Shown piece by piece: positions 1 to 11,504 of a stretch of DNA of 64,000 nt; position 1 is the stretch's first letter, and the number at the start of each line of letters is the position of its first letter. The position numbers were made by a program, and so were the translations under genes. The notes under the pieces were generated by a model. The model saw only the letters and a program-made list of their open reading frames with translations, was not told where the DNA came from and searched no databases. This stretch comes from Lepisosteus oculatus (Eukaryota > Chordata > Actinopteri > Semionotiformes > Lepisosteidae). The stretch covers positions 22,090,570 to 22,154,569 of the forward strand of contig NC_090707.1 of the NCBI RefSeq assembly GCF_040954835.1, in the 5' to 3' direction.

Positions 1-210
1 GAAGTATTTTTCTGAATGCGTAGTGTACACAAAAAATGTTTAGATGTTTGTTTTTAAAAAAGATTCTGTCGTAAACTGTTGTAATGTGCAGTTTATGTTT
101 TTGGTGTCTAAAACCCTGTTGGTTAACATACATACAGACTTTACCTTGTAATCTGATATTCTTCTAATCAAAATAAGACATCTTTAATTTAATGGAAAAT
201 GTGATTACGT

Positions 211-535
211 GGGTGGCACAGTGGTTAACATTGCTTCCTTGCAGTGCTGGTGCCCTGTGTTCAGTTCTTGGGGTGTGATCTGCATGGAATGTGCACAATA
301 TGTTCTCCCTGGGTTCACATGGGTTTCCTCCAGGTGCTCCAGTTTCCAGGCCAAAGGCATACTGGTACCTTAATTAACTTCTGTAAGAATTTGCCCTGCT
401 TGTATTTGCTTGTGCCCTGTGGTGGACTGTTGTCTGATCCAGGATCTGTCCTGCCTTGTGTCCCATGCTGCCAGCTGAGGGTGTGGCTGACTCGTGACCC
501 TTATTAGATAAAGTGATTAGAAAAAAGGTGATGAA
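211..535 (+). repeat. Degenerate SINE-like interspersed repeat, family A
   Basis: The segment begins with a tRNA-like start (GGTGGCACAGTGGTTAACA). It continues with the run of text seen in several other places in this window: 'tgttctccctggGTTCaca', 'ggtttcctccaggtgctcc', and an end of the type 'gacccttattagataaag'. Related copies lie at 15,238-15,452 (reverse), 55,688-56,024 (forward) and about 59,838-60,070 (forward). Similar text is common in fish genomes. The copy is diverged, so it is old. The 87-aa open frame inside it is a by-product of the repeat. Confidence 0.65.
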
Positions 536-2286
536 GATGTACTATTGATGTACTACATTACAAAACAATGTATCCATTGATAGTTGATGTCATTCTCATC
601 ATAACTTGAGAATATATTTAGTGTATTTATATGTAATTTATAGTTACAGCATTTTCCAAAATATGTGATGAGTTTTTGCACCTTGTTTACACTCTGTACT
701 GATTTCAGGGAAGTTGCATAGAGAGAATTTTTTAGGGGCACTTTTCCAATGCATTCTGCCAGTCCTGTGCTGTCACATAACAAGCAGACCATTTCTTCGA
801 TTTCATTATCAGTATGTCACTTTACTGACAAGCTTGTAAGCCATGAATTCACAGTTGTTACCTGATTTGATACAGGCTCATCACTCAGTTATTTCACAGA
901 CCACCAACTGCACTCCTTTATCATGTGCCTGTCGCATAATATAAACAGAGCAGACCTGACATTCGACAGCACAGTAAAGAAGCTACAATTTCAATCAATT
1001 CAGTATGATATCATACTCTTGAAGTAGATATGATGAGATCTGGAGAAACAGTAAAATGAAATGGTTCTTTTAATGTGAAACCATCGGATGTAAATATTTA
1101 TAAATAAGATGAAAGCTAAAGTAAAGCACTGGAAAGGCACTGTCTCATACAGAATCAGAAATGAGACTATATAAGGATCTGGATGATTATTACTATTGTG
1201 TTGATTAAATGTAGTCACTTATTTCAAAATAAAAATTAATAAAAAGCCTCCTAGTGACAATGGTATGTGTCAAATCTGGAACTACAGTTGGAGGAGATCT
1301 ACATTACCCATTGGTTAATATACTGGACCCACATTTCAGGTTCACAAGTGTACTGTGGGTGGATTCTTATATACGTCTGTAGTGACTAGCTTTAGCCTAC
1401 TCATTCTGAATCACGTCTGCAGCAGTAAATTGAACAGCAGAATTAATGGAACCCACTCTGGGAAAACAATGCCATCATCTCTAGAAATCCTTGGAGAAGG
1501 AAGATTAGAGACACCCTCTTTCTGCTGGATTAGGTCCAGCCACTTCCAAGGAAGTACTGATCATTCCTGGAAACTGCAGGATAATCCAGGAGATTTGGTA
1601 ATCCCATCAATACAGGTCTCATTCACCTCTGTAATTTTCTGTCATTAATCAGAAATACGGAGAGTGAAATATTTGATCTATGTAGCACTTTACAGCTTTT
1701 ACATGCATTCATAACGTATCCCTGCCTTACATTACTGAACACCATCATACTTCTTTTCATGAAATAGCTAGTGATATTCTCGTAATATTCAAATAATTCT
1801 CATATCATTCTATTCACTGTAAATATAGCTTCTGTTCAATGTAGCTATGCAGCGTAATCTGAACATTTCTTGCTACATTTCCTAATATAATTGATGCTCT
1901 TGAGTGCTAGGCATCCTCATTAAATGCCCCAGAGCCAAACAAACAGAAACAGAAAAAAATGATGAAATATTCATTCAAATGAAAATCAAATTACAGCATC
2001 AATGTACAGTAAAAAAAATTTCTAGCCTAGAAATCATCAATGATTACACAAAACACTTTTTTCGCAATGGGGGGGTTACAAAATAGTTAGAAAAAAGATA
2101 TCCTTAATAAAATAATGCATTCTGTATTGCGTTGTTGATGATTCCTCCTCCCATTATGATCCAACTACTGTAAATGCATAAATTACATAAAAAACATTAA
2201 AAAATGACTCAATAGTTTAAAGAGGAGCTCCACTTCACCCAAATTTAAATTAAGTAATGTCAACACATGCGTAGGTTGCACAATTT

Positions 2287-2556
2287 TTATAGTGTTTTAT
2301 CTTGAGATATTTCATAATTAGCTTCCACATTCAATTTATCAGCGATTCTTTGCCATGCCATGTCTCTGACCTTTGCAGCAGCTACAGTATAGCTTCTCAT
2401 TACTACAACCCATTTTATCCTCATAGTTTTCCTTAAAGAGTCATAATTCATGATCACTGGATTTAGACACACATATTTTTGCTGAGGTTTTGCTGGCGCA
2501 GATGAAGGATTCACTGCTTGACCCTCCATGTGTACTGAAATGCTATGTGAATGCAC
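2287..2556 (-). pseudogene. Possible Myb/SANT-like (MADF-like) fragment of a DNA transposon
   Basis: The minus-strand frame of 89 aa has a C-terminal part with the spacing of a Myb/SANT-like DNA-binding helix unit (KVRDMAWQRIADKLN, with tryptophan and IA.K.N positions). Such domains occur in the accessory ORF of Harbinger-type transposons and in domesticated MSANTD genes. The frame lacks the preceding helix in good form, and no transposase lies nearby. It could be chance. The neighbouring 2,640-2,730 sequence ends in 'aaaacagcccc', which resembles repeat ends seen in fish, but no inverted partner was found. Confidence 0.2.
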
Positions 2557-4559
2557 AGAGTGTCAGATTGTTCATATCTGAATTGCTTTAACCAGATGAC
2601 CTAAACCTGAGTTTGCTTTCGTGAAACAGAATTAACCTCAACTCACGTATTTGGTTAATTCTATCCAGATAACTTGAGATAATCCAGAATTACTTAAAAC
2701 CTACTTTATAAAACAGCCCCCTGGCCTCACTTTGTGTTAGTTTCATGGAGTTTTAAAGGAGCCCTACCAGTCTGACATGGATTGTTGTGTGAGATTGAAC
2801 CGTCAGCCTGAGGAATATGTTAAGTTCACAGTAAATTGCAAATTCAAGTGCAGCGTAGTTATTACTAGGAAGAAACTATTTTTTGGAAATACACTCTGCA
2901 CACTCTGTTTATTCATCCAAATCCTTATGAAATCCAAAACTAAACTGAACCAACTAAACATTGCTTTGTAACAATATTTTACAGAAAAACTTATAACACA
3001 CCCCTTCTGGGTATAAGGAAACATTGCAAAATGTTTGCCCTTTAGATCATGGGTCTTGTCAGTTTGCAAAATTGCTGTTTCTGTTTTAGATAGATCATTG
3101 TCAGTTCTACAGCAGACCCTCCCACTACCTCTTGACTGCAAAGGAAGGTAGTACAGAGTTCAGTGCACAAACCTTCTCAGCTGGCAACAGTGAGAATAAA
3201 AGCTGACTCACTTAATACACCTACTGTAGAACATAAATTAGTTATATATGTAAGAAATTTCTGTGGCCTTAATTTAATTTAATTTTGGATTTAGAAGGAT
3301 GTAGTGCCTAAAGTGCACTTGTAAATATTTTGGGTATGCAATTAAATCAACATAATTGGAGGGAAAAAACTGTCCATTTTGTATACATGTAATTAACCAA
3401 ATTCTGAATTTAATAGAAAACTTCTGGTACTTTCAATACACCACTGGAGGAAAAACACTATTGAGTTACATGTAAGACAGTTTATGACTGGTATTTAATT
3501 TGTAATTCAGCTCTGAAACTACAATTGGTGATATAGATAACTAGATACCAGAAATGTCAGTGGTGACAATGTTCTAAATTTGTAACTGCAGTGGGGACAA
3601 AAAAAATAAAACAGCACCAATGATGTAAAAACTGATGCCTCTTTATTACAAAACGGAACTCAGTCATAAGGGAAAGATGATATGTACAGTAATTACAGTA
3701 CGTATAACAGTAAGTGTAATTGGTTCATGTTATTTTTTCAAATCCCTTTTATTTCAATATTAATGAACATTTTGATGTGCACTTTTTATCTTTATTTAAG
3801 AAACAATTAACTTTTTAAATATGTTTTCCAGGGATGTCTTTTCTTAAGAATGGCATTGAACATTTTCAATACTGATATTTGTTCTGAGTCCAACTACTAA
3901 AATTACACTTTTACAGAGTAAATAAATCTTATTCTATTGTAAACTGCCTTTGAACTAGAGAACTACAAGTCATTCTGAAGGCTTCCATTGAAAATGAGCA
4001 AACCTTGAGTCAACTAAGAGGAAACCATAGACACCAGACCTGTGTCAAATGTGTATCGAAGGTATTTTCAAACACTTTCTTAAATATTTTTTATAAATAT
4101 ATTTGAAAGACACTTCTGGTATTTTCAGATACAGAGTAGTACTAAAAGGTTGTTTGAAGTTTTTGATTCCATACAGTATATGTATCTTGAAACTATCGTA
4201 TTTTTTCTCCATGGGGATTAAAAACCAACACAACTTATTTTTGTATTTATTTTATCTTTATGAACGCATGTGATTAATCTGAAGACTATTTTTGCATGTG
4301 CAATTTTAAACATTAGGGTTTAATAGAGACAGAGAGAGAGCAGCAATAGGGCCTAATCAGTGGCAGGGGATACAGGCATGTGGAGATACTCAGCTTCTAG
4401 TCTGCTCAGTGTTGCATTGAAGTGGTAGCTCTGGCTATTTTTTCAGTATTTCTATGGACAGCATTCCTTTCTGAGAGCTTTGAAGAACTTGAGGGATCCT
4501 TTAAAGTAGATAACATGCCTAATGGTTCTAAGCTGGAGTTTATGTGGGTGATACTTTCT

Positions 4560-4765
4560 ATGTTTTCTTGGTGAACGTTAAGGCCAACTCTTTAAGCTCA
4601 GCTGCAGCAGTGATCTTCTCAATGTTGTTATACTGAGCTCTGCCAATCTGAAGTTTGGATCCGAGTCCGAGGCCATTTTATACAGTTATCTTCCCTCATA
4701 GACGGAGAGACACTTCTTGATCATCGCCTTCAAGCTGATGATGATCTTGTCATTGTGTTAGTTAC
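4560..4765 (-). pseudogene. Coding-like degraded segment, unrecognised
   Basis: Read on the minus strand, about 70 codons look protein-like across two frames. They include a stretch around KIIISLKAMIKKCLSVYEG, then a one-base frame change and an in-frame stop, then a stretch around RAQYNNIEKITAAAELKELA. Lysine, glutamate and alanine spacing suggests a helical protein. I do not recognise the family. The frameshift and stops suggest a decayed processed copy or a repeat ORF rather than a live exon. No GT/AG borders fit the stretch. Confidence 0.2.
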
Positions 4766-5639
4766 TACAAGTAAGATGGTTGCAAATTTTGTAATGCATG
4801 GGATGAAGTGGCTGTCTGTAATAATACAGGTGTTGTGGATGGATAGTTAGTGGCCGACATCTTGTTTAGCTTTGTGTCATCAGCCCGGAGAACTTACTGA
4901 ATCATTTTCTGCTGGAAGTTCCGTATGAGACAGTAGTACAATGCAACTGACCCCATCCAAGATACACTGTGCAAAAGAGAACCTGCACAGTGGCAGTGAG
5001 AGAAAGTGCCAGAAGATTTCAATACAGGTCTATTGAGGTAGCTAACATATTTAAGGCCATCTTTGCTGCTCAGCTGCAATGTAATCATACCTACCTGTCT
5101 GAAAACATATTTGCTGTTTTAGAATTTACACATACTGTAGTCGTGATATAAAGGCACAGAATACTCTATATTTATGGCAAGAATTTTTAGTATCCATTTA
5201 GGTACATCAGCACACTCTGTTTATTCACCTAAATTAAAATTAATATTTAATTTATGGTGGTACCTTGAAATCATTTTCATTTTCCATTGTGGCTTGGAAG
5301 TGCATTATGATAAATCTGAATATATTTTCACAAAGTGAGTAGTAAAACAATTTCCTCTTACTACAGTTCTACTGCAGGTCCTCAGTCCCTATTGTTGTTA
5401 TTGCAGCCGTCATGTTTGTGTTGTGTGAGATGCTTTCATGACGATTTCATGATGATTAATCATTTTCAAATTAAACAAGAATCTAAGTACAAAGTTCATT
5501 ATTTCCTTTCATTTTTGTCTTTCATACCATTCTTCTTCAGACAAAGATTTATAAGCAATATAGATAAAGATGTTAGAAATTCATATTGCTGACTTTTCAG
5601 AATCCTAAACTAGCACTTTTCTGGAATACTTAGAACTGT

Positions 5640-5821
5640 CAACTACGGAGGTTTGTTTGCAAAACGATATTTTGACAACGTGATTTATGTAAATCTTTTT
5701 TTCTTTTCCACAGCAATGCTTCCTTTCAACCTTGGGTTCTTGAAGATTCATGAGCCTAGAAGGCGAGACAGAGAAGAGTGTCTGGCTTTCAGATTGAAGA
5801 TGCTGAGTTGAAAGGCCAAAC
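5640..5821 (+). other. gpbar1: Probable 3' part of gpbar1 5' UTR with splice acceptor
   Basis: A pyrimidine-rich run (tctttttttcttttccacag) ending at about 5,713 is a strong splice acceptor just upstream of the gpbar1 start. The 108 bases between it and the ATG would be untranslated leader. The donor exon was not found. Confidence 0.45.
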
Positions 5822-6766
5822 ATGGGACACAATGATACAACTAGCTGGGAACTTTCTCTTATCCTCAGCATCACCAACCCTCTCTCCACAGTCATCATCC
5901 TAGCCAATCTCCTCATCATCATTGGTATCATCTGTAACAGAAAACTGCATAACACTCCCAATTATTTTTTTCTAAGCTTACTGGTCGCTGATGTGTGCAC
6001 TGGCATCGCTTTGCCGTTCATCCCCAGCATGAGCCTGGAGAGGCAAATGGATTTCCACACCTGTCTTCTGCTACATACCTTCCCCAACTTTCTGTTTTTG
6101 TCTTTTCTCTTCAACCTGGTGATGGTGCATTATGAACGTTACCTCTGCATAGTCAACCCACTGCAATACGGCAGCTTCTGGGCCCACCGTTTCTTTCTCT
6201 TGGCTCTGCTGGCTGTCTGGGTTCCACCGTTGCTGTATGCCTCCTTGCCTGCTTTTGGGTGGAACAACAGGGCCGCCTTAAACAGCAGCCAGGAGATAGA
6301 AGATTGCTCCTACAGAAATATTTTTCCTCATGAATTCATCTACCTGGAAGTGTATGGACTCTTGATCCCTGCAATATTCTCAATTATCTTCATGACTGTG
6401 AGAGTACTATGGATTGCCAGGGAGAAAATGAGAGACATCTGCAAGCTGCACAGAGCTGTTGATCGTGACCAGGCTTCAGATAAAGAACACAGGATGAATG
6501 TGCGCTATGCTAAGTGTGTAGCAGCTGTGTCTCTGACATTTCTGATCTGCTGGGTTCCCTACATCATTTATGTGCATGTTTCTCTTTTTTCCCTTTCACA
6601 AGGCCAAGTTAAGGTTGCAGACTCCACGACGCACATTATTCTGTCATGCACTGGCATAGGGAGCACAGCTATCATACCTGTCATTCTGGGACTGGGAAAT
6701 CGGCAGTATACTGAGCCAATCAGAAAAGTCTTTGAAAGGCTTAGGGACAGATGGCAAAAGAGATAA
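5822..6766 (+). CDS. gpbar1: G protein-coupled bile acid receptor 1 (TGR5)
   Basis: Rhodopsin-class GPCR of 314 aa (human about 330 aa), acting at the plasma membrane. In mammals it senses bile acids and signals through Gs and cAMP. Seven hydrophobic segments lie at about residues 12-38, 48-70, 82-104, 122-146, 172-199, 229-256 and 268-292. The DRY-position motif is ERY (105-107). Cys81 and Cys162 are placed for the TM3-ECL2 disulfide. CWVP (243-246) is the TM6 motif. Family-specific text includes YLEVYGLLIPA in TM5 and a TM7 end GLGNRQYTEP in place of NPxxY, both matching mammalian GPBAR1. N-glycosylation sequons are at N4 and N154. The whole coding region is one exon. A splice acceptor (ttttccacag) at about 5,713 suggests a 5' UTR exon joined here, and the ATG has a good context (aaacATGg). 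Its neighbour arpc2 is also its neighbour in mammals, which supports the call. Confidence 0.93.
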   Translation: MGHNDTTSWELSLILSITNPLSTVIILANLLIIIGIICNRKLHNTPNYFFLSLLVADVCTGIALPFIPSMSLERQMDFHTCLLLHTFPNFLFLSFLFNLVMVHYERYLCIVNPLQYGSFWAHRFFLLALLAVWVPPLLYASLPAFGWNNRAALNSSQEIEDCSYRNIFPHEFIYLEVYGLLIPAIFSIIFMTVRVLWIAREKMRDICKLHRAVDRDQASDKEHRMNVRYAKCVAAVSLTFLICWVPYIIYVHVSLFSLSQGQVKVADSTTHIILSCTGIGSTAIIPVILGLGNRQYTEPIRKVFERLRDRWQKR

Positions 6767-8388
6767 GTCAGTAAGGATTCTTCCCTTTAGCCCTGAGTTT
6801 ACCACATCTCCTACATGTGTACAACACTACATTTCAAATATCTGGAGTAATTGGAGTCATGGCAAACGCAGAAATTTCATTCATTTATAGCCTGTATCTA
6901 CAACCTGAGCAAGTCCTTTATAATGCAGAACCCCAATGACTTGTACAAGTGAATAGTATTATGGTACTGTATGGCATCAATTTGTACAGGAAACACCCTC
7001 CTTCTATTCATTCTGCACATTTATATGAAATTAAAACATATCATATCAAACATATGAAAGGACAAACATATCAGAATTGTTAGTTTACTTTCTAGCAACA
7101 CAAACTAATTCTTCCATTGTCCTTTCAATATGAATTTACACAATTTACACAACTACTGTATGATGACAGGTTAATATAAAACTGTCATGACTTCGAGGCG
7201 ACCGTAACCTTTGCTACAAAGAATGGAATGAAAATGGAGTGGTTGTGTTCAGAACCAAATTGCACTTAACACCTCTCCAGCAGTGTTTGTCTTTGAAAAT
7301 CTTGTGTCACTAGCTTGTCGTTCTCCCAAGGGAAAAACAGAAATGACAGTGTGATCGAGGAGTTTTGATATGTTAATTAACAAAATACCTGTGTTTGGTT
7401 TGATGTAATTGATCTTTTAAAAATATTATTTGTATTTGTAAATGAGGTATTATATTTAAAGCATGTCACAGAGATTGAAATGCTGAATATTGTGAGACTG
7501 AAGTGAAATAATGGTAATGGAGTTTTTGTTAGAAGTATTTATAAGGACAATTTTAATACAGAAGAGGATGTATTGTTTTAAAGGGTTATGTGAGTCTTGA
7601 ACAAGCTGTCTAAACATGTTGTCAAAGCTTATACCCTGGCTTCTATCACAAAACTGGATGAGATCCTTGTTTCACTCATCTATTTGCCAGGAAGTGAGCT
7701 AGGAGGGCTAAACGATGTGCTCTTCTTTATAATCTCAAGCAAATCAAGTTCAATGTTTAAGGAACAATAAAATAAATTTGAAGGACCTATGTTAGAGTCT
7801 AATAAAAAAAAAACTAACAGAATTGGTGTCTATAAATATATAGTATTGTATAGTATAGTATTTCTAGGATTGGTGTTTATAATTGCATCCCCAAAGGTTT
7901 TAAGAACGTTGACCTGCTTTTTGATGATGTTTCATTTATTCAATAATATATGCTTAGACAATTGGTTATTAAATGTGTACAAGTTACTATAATGTATTAT
8001 GCATGCCTGTGATTTTAAATTAATGGAGTGTATGACAACTGAGCCAAAAAAATATGAAGAAAAAGAATTTAATTTAATAAGTTAATGAAAGATCTGTAGG
8101 CTTCCTTTTATGATAAAAATCAATTTGGTGTTTATCAGGTGTCATTAAAGTGTATGTTGGCAGCTCCTGAGACATACAATTTTCAGATAGTTACTATAAA
8201 TTATAGAGTTTCTTATAATGATGTCATATTTTATGATCTTTATTAAACTTCAGTCCTTAATAAAGTCATTTTGAAAGCGTATTATCAATTCACCTTTAAG
8301 TAGAAGTATTACTTTTCACAATTTCACACAAAAAACTTGAGACAATTAATGAATATAAGTATTTTGTATCCCTAGGACAATTAAAGAC
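6767..8388 (+). other. gpbar1 3' UTR and intergenic
   Basis: AT-rich, without recognisable coding sequence or RNA gene. It probably contains the gpbar1 3' UTR up to about 7.8 kb. Confidence 0.4.
7766..7776 (+). terminator. Candidate gpbar1 polyadenylation signals
   Basis: Two overlapping AATAAA hexamers lie about 1 kb after the gpbar1 stop, with no coding sequence between. They are the clearest poly(A) signals downstream. A GU-rich tract was not confirmed, and an ATTAAA at about 7,029 is an alternative. Confidence 0.4.
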
Positions 8389-8692
8389 AACTTTTCCATC
8401 CTAAAGGATGATCCCTCCATTGGGGCCCGCTTTTCTGACCACCCCATTATCTCATATCGCCGACCACCTAATCTGCGTAACCTTCTTGTTCACAACTCCC
8501 ATGACCGCCCTTCACCTATCCTGACTTCACACTTCCTGATTGGCCACTCTGTCTGTCCCTTGTTCCTGCCTCTTGCTCCTCCTCTCTCCCAGCTTTTGTT
8601 CTCCTATGCTACATTACCTTTGCTTCCTGCCTTGTCTTTCTCATACCTGTTTTCTTTCTTCTCTTTTCAGCATGGAATAAACCTATTACTTG
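8389..8692 (+). mobile_element. Penelope-like retroelement remnant (post-RT linker plus tail)
   Basis: From 8,389 an open stretch reads ILKDDPSIGARF, then ISYRRPPNLRNLLVH. This matches the linker that follows the reverse transcriptase in vertebrate Penelope-like elements. The frame then degrades, and no GIY-YIG endonuclease follows, so the element is internally deleted. It ends with a non-coding tail 'ttttcagcatggaataaacc', found again at 18.4, 20.6, 43.7 and 57.1 kb. At 8,692 the tail is cut by an inserted LTR-like element and resumes at 10,168. Confidence 0.7.
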
Positions 8693-10167
8693 TGTAGCGT
8701 CGAGGCTAATTAATAAGAAAGAATTAAGTGTTTCTAAGCTTTCCCAAATTAGGCCTCATCTCTCTGTTCATCTCTGTGGTGCAGCCACAGAGAAACTATT
8801 CATGCAGGCTGATTTAAGGTTCCTTTGATAAAGGACAGCTCCCAAAGGGGGATGCACTTAGCTTAGCCTGGCTATCATGATCAATGGTCATCCATTGGCG
8901 CCTATCTGTCTAGGGAGTGCCAGATGGACATCTGGACTGCATTCCTAAGTGTCAGGAGTAAGTGACTCATATCTCACCTTGATCAACCAATCAGGGACTG
9001 GTAGGGTCGAGTAACCCACGTGGGACTCTGATGCCCATGGAACTTTCAGCCAATCAACGAGCTGAAGTTCCTCCAGGTAAAAACAGGCAACACAGAGAGC
9101 CTGAGAGATTCAGTGTAAGATTCAGTAAGATTCAGAAGGGATTCAGGAGAATTCTGTGGACTTTTCTAAAGGGAATTCAAAGGAGAATTCCAGGGCAGGA
9201 CGGCCCAGGAGCAGAAGGCTCCCAAGGGCAGGACATTCTCGCAGCGCGCCTCCTGACCATCCTGAGACTCAGCCCGGACAACCACGGAACGGCCAGTGTG
9301 TCCGAGTGCCAGAACTTTCCTTTGTTCTAAGAGTCTAGAGCGGAGGTTGCCAGAGAGTAACCAGAGGATCCACCCGAGGTTAGCACCAGCAGCAGGCCTC
9401 GTGAACAGGTCAGAACTGTGGACAGCTGAATCACTATTCAGAACTAGCTCTTCATCAGGAACGAACCGGTCTTCTTCCTGACTTGCTGGGACCCACAGTC
9501 ATCTTTTCTCCTGTGCACAAACTTTGCTAGTTAAAGCCAACACTAACTAGCCGGTCAGTGAGCATCAGCAGCGCACCGTCACAAGCCGCACAGCACAGCC
9601 TTGCTCCGAGCCAGAGAGCGCGGATTGGACAGCAACAGCCTGCGACTGTTTCTTTGTGCCCGCAGGTAATCTGAATTCCCAGAGATCGGATATGTATTCA
9701 ATTTCAATGCATTACAGCTCGAGAATTCAATTGTTATCCCAACCAGTTGATATCAATTTAATTCTAAGAGTTATGTACTTGTTTTGAGTATCTAATGTAG
9801 AAGTTATAACCAAGTTCATTTATGAAACGGTCTAAATGAATGATATACTGAACGTATGTCCTCTTGACATATGTAACACTTCGTAACTGACTGAATATAT
9901 ATCTTTTGTATTCTGATAACCCTCTCGATAAGATCTGTTAGGTTTATATGCATATTCTATGTATTAATAAGTGTATCCTCATGTATTAGTACCTGTGTGT
10001 GTGCGTTGTTTGAGTTATGTTGCATGGTTGGATTCTAAAGCCATCAAAAGAATCAACTTTGTGATTTACTGCTACAATTAATAATTGTCTCAGTAAATGC
10101 CCAAACCCTACAGAACTGGTGCCTTCAGAGAGTGCACTACATTTAATTTTGCTATGGCAACGTTACA
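8693..10167. mobile_element. Solo-LTR-like insertion inside the Penelope tail
   Basis: The 1,475-bp block interrupts the Penelope tail exactly between 'ctattacttg' and 'ttcctttg', which are contiguous in the copy at 42.85 kb. It begins TGTAGCG and ends CGTTACA, a near-perfect 7-bp terminal inverted repeat of the TG...CA type. It is flanked by CTTG/CTAG, a probable 4-5 bp target duplication with one change. It lacks gag, pol or env coding sequence, so a solo LTR (possibly Ty3/Gypsy type) is the simplest reading. A 9-bp perfect hairpin lies at 8,771-8,793. The open frames at 9,031-9,481 have no recognisable product. Confidence 0.55.
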
Positions 10168-10215
10168 CTAGTTCCTTTGGAGCCTACGCATGCTGACGTA
10201 GCTACCCACCTGATC
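10168..10215 (+). mobile_element. 3' end of the interrupted Penelope tail
   Basis: The text 'gttcctttggagcctacg' followed by 'catgctgacgtagctaccc' is the continuation of the tail that stops at 8,692. Together the two parts rebuild the same tail end seen at 42.85 kb. Confidence 0.65.
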
Positions 10216-11480
10216 TAGGTATTTTGTGTAATTATGTGTAGCATAAACTAATGCTCTCTCATTACTCATGATAACTCTCATTACATCATTTAACTAAAAG
10301 TATACATCCATTTGAAACTCCGGTGATACTCATGAAGATTATTTTATAACGTAATTTTAAATGTTAAGACATTGGATAGTTTTATGCTTGGCCTAGCCAA
10401 GGTGTTTGACAAAATAACTGTAAAACCCAACATAAAAAATGAAGCAAATTACAAAATCTTTCATGTTTAATGCTCCAAAGCATATTCACTATATTTATCA
10501 ATGCTTATATCAGAATGGCTGTCTCTATTATATCCTATATAAGTAACTTTTTCAAGATTTTGGAATATTTGAACTCTAAAAGTGTAATTTAGTTTAGATT
10601 TTTGTCCTGAGAGTATATTTTAGGAGTCAGACCAATGGAAAATTCATTAACACCATTTAAAGGCTGACCTTTAAAAGGCAGGTCAAGACAGGAAGGAAGA
10701 TATACTGTATGAGTGGAAACATGAAGACCCCTGCACAATATCAAGACAGAAGACATATTACAGAAAAAAAAAACTAGATTAATATCAATGCAACATTAAA
10801 GCTATTTAATTTTTATATTACTTGGGGAAACAACAGGCATCAATATCCAACCTTACACCTGTGTAGAAGCACCATAAATCCACAATTGATGATACTGGCA
10901 TCTTCTTAATATTTACTACTATCTCCTATTCCTTTCATTTATTTTTTATCTTAATTTGTAGTACCCTTTCAAGCCATATCAGCCATGAGTCAAACAATAC
11001 TCATTGGTAATTTTGAGAGAAGATATTAGATGCAATTATAAATACTTAAAAATAAAAATTTGCTTTTTGCTCAGCATTCAAATAGATGAGTGAACCAAGC
11101 AGAAATAGCTTTTTTTAAATCAATGTATCAGATGAAAATAGCTTTGTGTTAGCTGACAGTATATATTGGCAATATGTGCATTTAGGAAGGTAGCTCAGAG
11201 TTTAAAAACTTTGTTAAGACAATCCAGAAAACTTACCCATTTAGAAACTGTGGGAAGATAACTACATGAAAAAATCCAGATGGAATCAGGAATAAACTTC
11301 CTCAGAGTCTTCAAAACATCTTATCTCCTCTACAGTTCTTGAAAGATTAATGAACAATATCTATACTCCTATTGTTAGCTATACACATCAGATTTTGGCA
11401 CTTGTTCAGGTTAAAGGTAGTAGGAGGAGATACGTTATATGTTGCATACATGAATCTCACTAAACACCTCAGTCACTTTA
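10216..11480. other. Intergenic, nothing recognised
   Basis: AT-rich sequence with no coding frame, RNA gene or clear repeat that I can name. Confidence 0.45.
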
Positions 11481-11504
11481 TTCAGATAAGTATCCCAAGC
11501 GGCT

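Larger units (their letters stand above)
536..5700. other. Intergenic, no gene recognised
   Basis: AT-rich sequence upstream of gpbar1. Open frames are short and show no recognisable protein, apart from two weak coding-like remnants listed separately (2,287-2,556 minus; about 4,560-4,760 minus). No RNA gene was seen. Upstream non-coding exons of gpbar1 could lie here but cannot be placed from sequence alone. Confidence 0.5.

Noticed and set aside
9031-9481. Three overlapping open frames of 60-99 aa
   Set aside because: They lie inside the solo-LTR-like block, overlap one another in different frames and have no domain features.
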